A DNA stretch of 64,000 nucleotides from Didymella arachidicola (lineage: Eukaryota > Ascomycota > Dothideomycetes > Pleosporales > Didymellaceae): the NCBI GenBank assembly GCA_016630955.3, contig CM049997.1:62001-126000 (forward strand). The letters run 5' to 3'. Of this stretch, positions 9,501-15,943 are shown in pieces. Position 1 is the stretch's first letter; every line of letters starts with the position of its first letter. Below the pieces are notes generated by a model. The model was given only the letters and a program-made list of their open reading frames with translations, did not search any database and had not been told where the DNA came from. Both the position numbers and the translations under genes were made by a program.

Positions 9501-9862
9501 GCTCAGTCAACTATCGACTTGCGCTGCCCAAGGATGCAAAGATCCATCCAGTGTTCCACATCTCGCTGTTGGAACCAGCCGACCCTAGAACGCCAATCCA
9601 GAAAGACTTCCACTACCAGGCAGACGGCCAGGACGAATGGGAAGTCGAAAAAATAATAAAACAACGGAAGAAAGGACGCAGTACCGAGTACCTAGTCAAG
9701 TGGTTAGGATACCCCGACTCAGAAAACACATGGGAACCAGCCACATACCTTACGAACTGCCAGCAGATGTTGAAGGAATTTGAGCAGGCCAGTCAGGCAC
9801 TGCCACGTTCGGGTCCAGCCAGTAGTCCAGCGGCAAGTCCTCAAAGGCGCCCCAGGTACTAG
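6374..9862 (+). CDS. Pol polyprotein of element B (protease, RT, RNase H, integrase, chromodomain)
   Basis: Pol is reached by -1 frameshifting from gag; the frame is open from 6302 without a clear start codon. Domains in order: aspartic protease with LLDSGAQ near 6530; reverse transcriptase with YLDD at about 7583-7594; RNase H with ETDASDLALG near 8022 and TDHKNLVHF near 8228; integrase with an H/H/C/C zinc-binding region near 8540-8670, and catalytic D, D, E in TMDFV (8750s), SDRDK (8950s) and DGQTERVNQ (9050s); a GPF-type module near 9470; and a chromodomain at about 9625-9760. The last 40 residues (Ser/Pro-rich, ending RRPRY) differ from A and C, and this end overlaps the antisense gene by 113 bp. 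All motifs are intact. Confidence 0.95.
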   Translation, partial: FFRHMANRRQGRPGRELSLNTVQGYRNRRQDSNEAQSLIKFPVVLEGTRMTALLDSGAQSNYVSQSAIAQAGLQKRRKEEPYPLRVANGEPMPGESTVTHEVVQRRLKVFNHEELIDLDVLGTAAHDIILGLPWLREHNPWIDWKNQRITLKCHGSGTPGQRPAQLTTQLVDEKEINNISSNKTRQVRAVDRADTNQPQDHKATVKENSTTPDIPDEYREFIDLFRDEKTAKALPQHQEWDHEIKLEPGKKPPFGPIYQMSEKELEEMRKYLKENLEKGFIRESESPAGFPVLFVPKKDGKLRPCVDFRKLNDITIKNRYPLPNISELQDRLAGAQYFTALDLRGAYNLIRMKEGEEWKTAFRTRYGHYEYLVMPFGLTNAPATCQALINNVLRAHLDITVVAYLDDILVYSKTLEEHVEHVRQVLACLGAAHLRLKPEKCEWHKEEVEFLGFVVGRYGVKMSQAKIQVVKDWPTPKTVKNIQEFLGFVNFNRRFIKDYSTKALPLTKLTRKDTPFKWGKDQDKAFETLKQACIDPPTLVTFRSGEPLQMETDASDLALGACITQERDGQWHPIAYYSRKFSGPEERYDVHDKELLAIVSALEHWRVYAESCSELTIYTDHKNLVHFTTTKVLNRRQVRWSETLGQYKFKILYTPGKDNGRADALSRRHDLAGSKTINESAILGINSDGSLGPSQQLNNMMLVRQEHHVPSQVPEELEEEVISSHHDDPLHGHPGITRTMELIKRHYEFPNMRDKVAKFIKNCVSCQQNKHSTHAKYGEAQAMEPPTAPWTNITMDFVTQLPVSKDPVTGYTYDSIFVVVDRFTKAAEFVPFRHSYTAEQLARVYLDRIVRHHGISESIISDRDKLFTSNYWTTLLAAIGTKKKLSTAYHPQTDGQTERVNQTMETYLRIYCNQQQDNWVSLLPMAQIAYNNKLSEATGVTPFFANHGRHPNLFTRSLDSNIQTESAINSVEALKEVHRKSLDNIAKAQSRSISYVNKKRKTAPLLKEGDKVYLLTKNLRTRRPTKKLDKVKVGPFFISKQISSVNYRLALPKDAKIHPVFHISLLEPADPRTPIQKDFHYQADGQDEWEVEKIIKQRKKGRSTEYLVKWLGYPDSENTWEPATYLTNCQQMLKEFEQASQALPRSGPASSPAASPQRRPRY

Positions 9863-10337
9863 GCGACAACACGATACCCTCGGAGGGACCATCGAACGTC
9901 ATGGTCCCCTCACTCAACTCCTGCTCCGTTATACTCCTCTCTTCCACGGATATCGCTTCCTCGGCGCGACGATCCAACAAATCCATTTGTTGACGCAACC
10001 GCTCTTCGCGCGCGCGTGCAACTCGCAATTCTTCCAACGCCTTCTCTGAGGCCTTGAGCGCCTCGTTTTGCGCTTCACGACTTTCTTTTATCCGAGCCTG
10101 CAACTTCTCTTTCTCCGATATGAGTCGCGTGAACTCCGACTGAGTTACGCGCACGTCGCAACGCTGGCCACGTTTCAAACACTCACTACACTTTCCCGAA
10201 CGTATATGGACCTTGCACACGCGCTTGTGCTTGTCACAAGTCGAACACTTTCGAACCATGGTTTCTCCGAAGGATTCAACAAGTTCGTATAGACGGCGAC
10301 GGCGGACTGTGCTCGACTCAGATGGTTGTTTAGGCAT
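9750..10337 (-). CDS. Antisense Zn2Cys6 zinc-cluster/coiled-coil protein of element B
   Basis: This 195-residue frame is antisense to pol and its 3' end overlaps the end of pol by 113 bp. The cysteine pattern C-x2-C-x6-C-x8-C-x2-C-x6-C (CSTCDKHKRVC, then KCSECLKRGQRC) is a textbook Zn2Cys6 spacing with basic residues between the cysteines. A long Glu/Ala/Arg coiled coil follows, then an acidic tail with LSPSTW and several Trp/Asp. The start at 10337 is used; ATG 10256 just before the cluster is an alternative. The start is 87 bp from the 3' LTR. It is only distantly similar to the proteins of elements A and C. The likely role is DNA binding or regulation, unproven. Confidence 0.8.
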   Translation of the reverse strand: MPKQPSESSTVRRRRLYELVESFGETMVRKCSTCDKHKRVCKVHIRSGKCSECLKRGQRCDVRVTQSEFTRLISEKEKLQARIKESREAQNEALKASEKALEELRVARAREERLRQQMDLLDRRAEEAISVEERSITEQELSEGTMTFDGPSEGIVLSPSTWGAFEDLPLDYWLDPNVAVPDWPAQIPSTSAGSS

Positions 10338-10405
10338 TGTCGAAGCAGCTTACCGTTGAACGAGGCGGGGCCAACGTCATATGAATCAGCTTGAGAGACC
10401 AAGCT

Positions 10406-10423
10406 AAGACGGAAGGGGGATAG
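10406..10423 (+). other. Polypurine tract of element B
   Basis: AAGACGGAAGGGGGATAG ends directly at the first base of the 3' LTR. Element A has AGGGGGGATAG and element C (minus strand) GGAGGGGGATAG in the same position. In this family the tract primes plus-strand DNA synthesis. Confidence 0.8.
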
Positions 10424-10940
10424 TGTTACGATCCGCGGAACACGAAGGATCACAACGAGTATTACACCCCAGTACGGCACAGCAGGAGTTGGCAGCATGG
10501 GCAACTACAAGGAAAGACAGGGCAACGCTTCGACTCTGCGAACGACATCACGTCACGTGACACTGATCAAAAGTCTTGGCAATGATCGGTGTGATCAGTG
10601 CTCAGTGCGATCAGTGATCAGTGAGATCAACGATCAGTATGATCAGTACCTTACAGGTACTGAGCACACTGCATATCTCTTTAGTATATAGCATATAGGA
10701 ACACAACCCTTATAGTTCGTGTTCAACCTAAGTTATCAAGTTTGTCTTTGGATCTCAAACCCAACCTTCGAGCTAGACAGTCTACTCTGTACTACTCATC
10801 GTTACCCTGCTCTCAAGACTGACAGATCGTATCTGTACACCTTATTGCAACCAACCCCTTCGGCTTCCTGTCACCGTACTCATCCCCGAGAACCAATAGA
10901 ATTAGTGCTTACGAGCTTTGCTTAAAGTACGACTTCAACA
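10424..10940 (+). repeat. 3' LTR of element B (517 bp)
   Basis: This is identical by eye to the 5' LTR at 3723-4239. Its U3 lies 87 bp from the start of the antisense zinc-cluster gene and is the likely source of the promoter for that gene. Confidence 0.95.
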
Positions 10941-11248
10941 CGTAATAAGCTTTAAGAGGCTCTAGTAGCTATAATAGAGCGTAAATTATATAAAAGAAAG
11001 CGAATTTAAATAGAAGGGAGTATAATAGTTAAAGAGGTATAGTATTTAACTGCTCTAAAGGAGTTTAGCATGCATAGTAATAGTAAGAAGCTAAAGAAGA
11101 GAATACGCGCTAAAGGAGGTAAACTATTCTAATAATAGTATAGAATATATAAAGAAATAGGGTATAACATATAAATATATAAATAATACTTATCTACTAT
11201 AGACCTTACTAGAACGTCTTCCTTAGAACCCCTATACGCGAAGTGCTA
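10941..11248 (+). pseudogene. RIP-degraded pogo transposase tail fragment
   Basis: The stretch from about 10947 to 11140 matches the tail of the pogo transposase, with the LTALKEF-like block near 11040 and the RIPed zinc-knuckle region. It is the inverted counterpart of 3250-3400. The last 40 bases (CCTTAGAACCCC) look like a small reversed piece of the same transposase. No intact gene is present. Confidence 0.6.
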
Positions 11249-11299
11249 TGTTGAAGTCGTACTTTAAGCAAAGCTCGTAAGCACTAATTCTATTGGTTC
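11249..11299 (-). repeat. 51-bp tandem copy of an LTR end abutting element C
   Basis: These 51 bp repeat exactly the terminal 51 bp of the LTR that starts at 11300, in the same orientation. It could be the rest of an older LTR into which element C inserted, or a product of template switching during reverse transcription. The matching other half of an interrupted LTR is not found beyond 18592. Confidence 0.85.
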
Positions 11300-11813
11300 T
11301 GTTGAAGTCGTACTTTAAGCAAAGCTCGTAAGCACTAATTCTATTGGTTCTCGGGGATGAGTACGGTGACAAGAAGCCGAAGGGGTTGGTTGCAATAAGG
11401 TGTACAGATACGATCTGTCAGTCTTGAGAGCAGGGTAACGATGAGTAGTACAGAGTAGACTGTCTAGCTCGAAGGTTGGTTTTGAGATCCAAAGACAAAC
11501 TTGATAACTTAGGTTGAACACGAACCATAAGGGTTGTGTTCCTACGTACTTATATACTAAAGAGATATCCTATGCTCGACTTGCTCGACGTGAGCTTCGT
11601 GAGCGTCTGCTCGACTTGCTCGACGTGAGCTGCGTGAGCTGGGCACGTGAGGGTCCACTTGCTCGAGTGCCAAGGCGTGAGCGAGGTCACGTGACCGTGG
11701 AACACCACGTCACAACCGTGCCGCACGGGGAGCCCCCGTAACCATACTGCCCGAGTCCTTTTCTTGAGCGCTGACAGCCTGTCAGCAATTGGCTGGTATA
11801 AGAGTTCGTAACA
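11300..11813 (-). repeat. 3' LTR of element C (514 bp)
   Basis: Read on the minus strand it starts TGTTACG after a GGAGGGGGATAG polypurine tract and ends CTTCAACA. R/U5 is shared with A and B. The U3 is unique to this element and holds a GCTCGAC/GTGAGC motif array. Confidence 0.95.
11573..11684. promoter_or_regulatory. U3 motif array C: GCTCGAC...GTGAGC repeats
   Basis: A 35-bp unit containing GCTCGACTTGCTCGACGTGA is present twice in tandem. Around it are five GCTCGA and five CGTGAGC occurrences in 112 bp, with the partly palindromic core GCTCGACGTGAGC. The array is repeated at 18351-18463 in the other LTR. It is unrelated to the arrays of A and B. Confidence 0.7.
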
Positions 11814-11906
11814 CTATCCCCCTCCTCTCTGGGATTCGTCCCGAATACCGTCAGCTGTTCTTTATAAGCACTGCCCCGCTCTTCCATTTAGTTCCCGTAG
11901 TCCATC

Positions 11907-12410
11907 ATGGTTTCTGACAAGAGAGTAGAACAACTCCGCCTTGCGCTCGAGATTCAAAACCACAATACTGAATCCGACATCCCTTGCGATTTTTGTTTCG
12001 CAAACAACAAAAAGTGTTTCGTCATGGCCAGCAACGACCGTCGCCTGAAATGTTCCGAGTGCGTCCGCAAAGGGCGTCCGTGCGTGAACCTATCCTGGGA
12101 CTCGCTTGACCGTACTCGAGAGGAGTATCAAAAGAAGGTGGATGCAGATGAAAAACTGCTCGCGGAAGTGATATCGCGATTGATTCGTAACAAGGCGATT
12201 CTCGCGCAAGCGAAAGAGAGAGCGCACAAGAAGGCTGAGTGCCTTGCAAACGAGTTGGAGGAAGCAGGCGAGGATATCCGTGCCGAGGAGATTAACTGTC
12301 CTGCCGCGGATGCGCAGGTGGCGTTTTCTCCTGCAATGTGGTCCACCCTGGGTTATATTGACGAGGCTACGACTCGTGGTATTGATCCGGCAGCTCTCGG
12401 CAGTTCGTAA
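11907..12410 (+). CDS. Antisense Zn2Cys6 zinc-cluster/coiled-coil protein of element C
   Basis: This 167-residue frame is antisense to pol of element C. The cysteines follow C-x2-C-x6-C-x11-C-x2-C-x6-C (CDFCFANNKKC, then KCSECVRKGRPC), within the fungal Zn2Cys6 range. An Arg/Lys/Glu-rich coiled coil follows (about residues 75-120), then a short acidic tail with FSPAMW. The start ATG (ATCATGG) lies 93 bp from the 3' LTR. A TATA-like TTTATAA at 11861-11867 sits 40 bp upstream, between LTR and gene, which supports a dedicated promoter. The 116-bp spacer to the pol stop is conserved in element A. Confidence 0.8.
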   Translation: MVSDKRVEQLRLALEIQNHNTESDIPCDFCFANNKKCFVMASNDRRLKCSECVRKGRPCVNLSWDSLDRTREEYQKKVDADEKLLAEVISRLIRNKAILAQAKERAHKKAECLANELEEAGEDIRAEEINCPAADAQVAFSPAMWSTLGYIDEATTRGIDPAALGSS

Positions 12411-12505
12411 GGTATGTTTATATTTTATAGTTTCCGTGTGTTTTTCTGCGTTGGGTTTCCAGTCAAATAAACTTTGGCTTGGAGATCCACGTGTTTTTGC
12501 GCGTG

Positions 12506-12516
12506 GGTTCGAATCC
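12506..12516 (+). promoter_or_regulatory. B-box-like site with T-run in spacer of element C
   Basis: GGTTCGAATCC matches the Pol III B box and is followed by a T6 run at 12530-12535, a typical Pol III terminator. It lies just downstream of the zinc-cluster gene, on the same strand. The equivalent in element A is at 176-186. No A box at the right distance and no cloverleaf were found. Confidence 0.3.
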
Positions 12517-12526
12517 TGACGGGTTC

Positions 12527-15500
12527 TTATTTTTTGTACTGTCGAAGTAGCTCGCGGCAGTTGTTGAGGTTTTCTTTTGGTTCCCACGTGTTTTCTGAGT
12601 CCGGGTATCCTAACCATTTGACTAGGTACTCGTCACCGTCGCCTTTGTTGCGATGTTGTATTATTTTTTCGACTTCCCATTCGTCCTGGCCGTCTGCCTG
12701 GTAGTGAAAGTCTTTCTGAATTGGCGTTCTGGGGTCGGCTGGTTCCAACAGCGAGATGTGGAACACTGGATGGATCTTCGCATCCTTGGGTAGCGCAAGT
12801 CGATAGTTGACTGAGCTGATTTGTTTGGAAATGAAAAATGGTCCGACCTTGACTTTGTCCAGTTTTTTCGTTGGTCGCCGTGTGCGTAGGTTTTTCGTAA
12901 GGAGATACACTTTATCCCCCTTCTTTAGCAGAGGCGCCGTTTTTCGTTTCTTGTTAACATAAGAGATGCTTCGTGACTGGGCTTTGGCAATGTTGTCGAG
13001 CGATTTTCTGTGTACTTCCTTCAGTGCTTCGACTGAGTTGATCGCTGATTCCGTTTGAATGTTACTGTCCAATGCCCTGGTAAAAAGATTTGGGTGTCTT
13101 CCGTGGTTTGCGAAGAACGGCGTTACGCCCGTTGCTTCCGACAATTTGTTGTTGTACGCGATTTGTGCCATAGGTAGCAGTGAAACCCAGTTGTCTTGCT
13201 GCTGATTGCAGTAGATGCGGAGGTACGTCTCCATCGTTTGGTTCACTCGTTCCGTTTGGCCATCCGTCTGCGGATGATACGCGGTTGACAGTTTTTTCTT
13301 AGTGCCAATAGCTGCTAACAGCGTGGTCCAATAGTTCGATGTAAACAACTTGTCTCTATCGCTGATGATTGATTCGGGAATGCCGTGGTGTCGAACAATC
13401 CTATCCAGGTACACTCGTGCGAGCTGCTCTGCAGTGTAGCTGTGGCGGAAAGGCACAAACTCAGCGGCTTTCGTGAATCGATCAACTACAACGAAGATTG
13501 AGTCGTAGGTGTATCCTGTTACAGGATCTTTGGAGACAGGTAGCTGTGTAACGAAATCCATCGTAATGTTCGTCCATGGTGCCGTTGGCGGCTCCATTGC
13601 CTGTGCTTCTCCATACTTGGCGTGCGTGCTGTGTTTGTTCTGCTGACAGCTTACGCAATTCTTGATGAACTTGGCGACCTTGTCGCGCATGTTCGGGAAC
13701 TCGTAATGTCTCTTGATGAGTTCCATTGTTCTGGTGATACCGGGGTGTCCATGAAGCGGGTCATCGTGGTGACTGCTTATGACTTCTTCTTCCAGTTCCT
13801 CTGGTACCTGTGATGGTACATGATGCTCTTGGCGTACTAGCATCATATTGTTGAGCTGCTGGGATGGTCCTAACGATCCGTCGCTATTAACGCCAAGAAT
13901 CGCCGATTCGTTGATCGTCTTGGATCCTGCGAGGTCGTGTCGTCGGCTGAGTGCGTCGGCTCTACCGTTGTCCTTTCCTGGTGTATAGAGGATCTTGAAC
14001 TTGTATTGTCCGAGGGTCTCGGACCATCGTACTTGTCGTCTGTTCAATACCTTTGTTGTCGTGAAATGTACCAGGTTTTTGTGATCCGTGTAGATCGTAA
14101 GTTCCGAACAACTTTCAGCGTAGACTCGCCAATGTTCTAGGGCAGATACGATCGCGAGTAGTTCTTTGTCGTGTACGTCGTATCGTTCTTCGGGTCCTGA
14201 GAACTTGCGTGAGTAGTAGGCAATCGGGTGCCATTGACCATCTCGTTCTTGTGTAATGCATGCTCCTAATGCCAAATCTGAGGCATCTGTTTCCATTCGC
14301 AGCGGCTCTCCGCTCCTGAATGTAACCAATGTGGGTGGATCTACACAAGCTTGCTTTAGTGTTTCGAAAGCTTTGTCCTGATCCTCGCCCCACTTGAAGG
14401 GTGTGTCCTTCCGCGTAAGTTTCGTAAGCGGCAAGGCCTTCGTGGAGTAATCCTTGATGAAGCGTCGGTTGAAGTTGACAAACCCAAGGAACTCTTGGAT
14501 GTTCTTAACGGTTTTGGGTGTTGGCCAATCTTTTACAACCTGAATCTTTGCTTGGCTCATCTTGACTCCATATCGTCCCACTACAAACCCTAGGAATTCG
14601 ACTTCCTCCTTGTGCCACTCGCACTTCTCGGGTTTCAAGCGTAGGTGCGCCGCTCCTAGGCAGGCAAGCACTTGTCGTACGTGTTCGACATGCTCTTCTA
14701 GTGTTTTGCTGTACACTAGGATGTCATCGAGGTACGCCACCACGGTAATGTCCAAGTGTGCCCTTAGCACGTTGTTGATTAGGGCTTGACATGTCGCTGG
14801 TGCGTTGGTGAGCCCGAACGGCATGACCAAATACTCGTAATGACCATAACGGGTTCTAAACGCCGTCTTCCATTCTTCGCCCTCCTTCATGCGGATAAGG
14901 TTGTATGCTCCTCTTAAGTCTAACGCAGTGAAGTACTGTGCTCCTGCTAACCGATCCTGAAGTTCGCTGATGTTCGGTAGCGGGTAACGATTCTTGATCG
15001 TGATATCGTTGAGCTTTCGGTAATCGATACAAGGTCGTAGCTTGCCATCTTTCTTTGGTACGAATAGAACGGGAAATCCTGCTGGGGATTCTGATTCTCG
15101 AATGAATCCTTTGTCGAGGTTCTCCTTAAGGTAGTTGCGCAGCTCCTCAAGTTCCTTTTCTGACATCTGGTATATGGGCCCGAATGGGGGCTTCTTGCCT
15201 GGCTCGAGCTTAATCTCGTGGTCCCATTCTTGGTGCTGCGGTAGTGCTTTCGCAGTCTTCTCATCGCGGAAGAGGTCTATAAACTCTCTGTATTCATCCG
15301 GGATGTCAGGAGTTGTACTGTTCTCCTTAACCGTCGCTTTGTGATCCTGGGGCTGGTTGGTATCTGCGCGGTCGACCGCTCTAACTTGGCGCGTCTTGTT
15401 CGAAGAGATGTTGTTGATCTCCTTCTCATCCACCAGCTGCGTCGTGAGCTGCGCGGGTCGCTGTCCGGGTGTACCTGATCCGTGACACTTGAGCGTTATT

Positions 15501-15943
15501 CGCTGGTTCTTCCAGTCGATCCATGGATTGTGCTCTCTTAACCAAGGAAGTCCTAATATGATATCGTGGGCGGCCGTTCCCAGAACATCTAGGTCTATCA
15601 ATTCCTCGTGGTTGAATACTTTCAGACGTCGCTGTACCACTTCGTGGGTCACAGTCGACTCTCCTGGCATTGGTTCTCCGTTGGCTACTCGTAAAGGGTA
15701 TGGTTCCTCCTTTCTTCGCTTCTGCAAGCCTGCTTGCGCGATAGCGGATTGAGACACATAGTTGCTTTGTGCTCCTGAGTCCAACAATGCCGTCATCCTG
15801 GTGCCTTCTAGCACGACAGGGAATTTGATGAGGGACTGGTTCTCATCGGAATCCTTACGTCGATTCCGGGAGCCCTGGACTGTGTTGAGTGAAAGCTCTC
15901 GTCCGGGTCGTCCTTGGCATCTGTTTGCCATATGTCTAAAAAA
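12527..15943 (-). CDS. Pol polyprotein of element C
   Basis: It has the same domain order as pol of element B: protease (LLDSGAQ), reverse transcriptase (YLDD), RNase H, integrase (H/H/C/C and D, D, E) and chromodomain. The residues match pol of B nearly throughout, with a handful of substitutions such as KGEDQ for KGKDQ-type changes. The C-terminal 35 residues differ: after the chromodomain it ends CRELLRQYKK as in element A, not the Ser/Pro tail of B. It is entered by -1 frameshift from gag and appears intact. Confidence 0.95.
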   Translation of the reverse strand, partial: FFRHMANRCQGRPGRELSLNTVQGSRNRRKDSDENQSLIKFPVVLEGTRMTALLDSGAQSNYVSQSAIAQAGLQKRRKEEPYPLRVANGEPMPGESTVTHEVVQRRLKVFNHEELIDLDVLGTAAHDIILGLPWLREHNPWIDWKNQRITLKCHGSGTPGQRPAQLTTQLVDEKEINNISSNKTRQVRAVDRADTNQPQDHKATVKENSTTPDIPDEYREFIDLFRDEKTAKALPQHQEWDHEIKLEPGKKPPFGPIYQMSEKELEELRNYLKENLDKGFIRESESPAGFPVLFVPKKDGKLRPCIDYRKLNDITIKNRYPLPNISELQDRLAGAQYFTALDLRGAYNLIRMKEGEEWKTAFRTRYGHYEYLVMPFGLTNAPATCQALINNVLRAHLDITVVAYLDDILVYSKTLEEHVEHVRQVLACLGAAHLRLKPEKCEWHKEEVEFLGFVVGRYGVKMSQAKIQVVKDWPTPKTVKNIQEFLGFVNFNRRFIKDYSTKALPLTKLTRKDTPFKWGEDQDKAFETLKQACVDPPTLVTFRSGEPLRMETDASDLALGACITQERDGQWHPIAYYSRKFSGPEERYDVHDKELLAIVSALEHWRVYAESCSELTIYTDHKNLVHFTTTKVLNRRQVRWSETLGQYKFKILYTPGKDNGRADALSRRHDLAGSKTINESAILGVNSDGSLGPSQQLNNMMLVRQEHHVPSQVPEELEEEVISSHHDDPLHGHPGITRTMELIKRHYEFPNMRDKVAKFIKNCVSCQQNKHSTHAKYGEAQAMEPPTAPWTNITMDFVTQLPVSKDPVTGYTYDSIFVVVDRFTKAAEFVPFRHSYTAEQLARVYLDRIVRHHGIPESIISDRDKLFTSNYWTTLLAAIGTKKKLSTAYHPQTDGQTERVNQTMETYLRIYCNQQQDNWVSLLPMAQIAYNNKLSEATGVTPFFANHGRHPNLFTRALDSNIQTESAINSVEALKEVHRKSLDNIAKAQSRSISYVNKKRKTAPLLKKGDKVYLLTKNLRTRRPTKKLDKVKVGPFFISKQISSVNYRLALPKDAKIHPVFHISLLEPADPRTPIQKDFHYQADGQDEWEVEKIIQHRNKGDGDEYLVKWLGYPDSENTWEPKENLNNCRELLRQYKK

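Larger units (their letters stand above)
3723..10940 (+). mobile_element. Element B: complete Ty3/gypsy chromovirus LTR retrotransposon
   Basis: The element is 7218 bp and has two 517-bp LTRs with no difference seen between them, which means recent insertion. Order: 5' LTR, priming site, gag, pol by -1 frameshift, antisense zinc-cluster gene, polypurine tract, 3' LTR. All frames are open, so it may be mobile. The 5-bp flanks (TTATA left, CGTAA right) do not match, so no target-site duplication is visible; either the flanks were rearranged or the insertion arose by recombination. Confidence 0.95.

Noticed and set aside
3723..10940. 5-bp target-site duplication around element B
   Set aside because: The flanks TTATA and CGTAA do not match, so no duplication is claimed.
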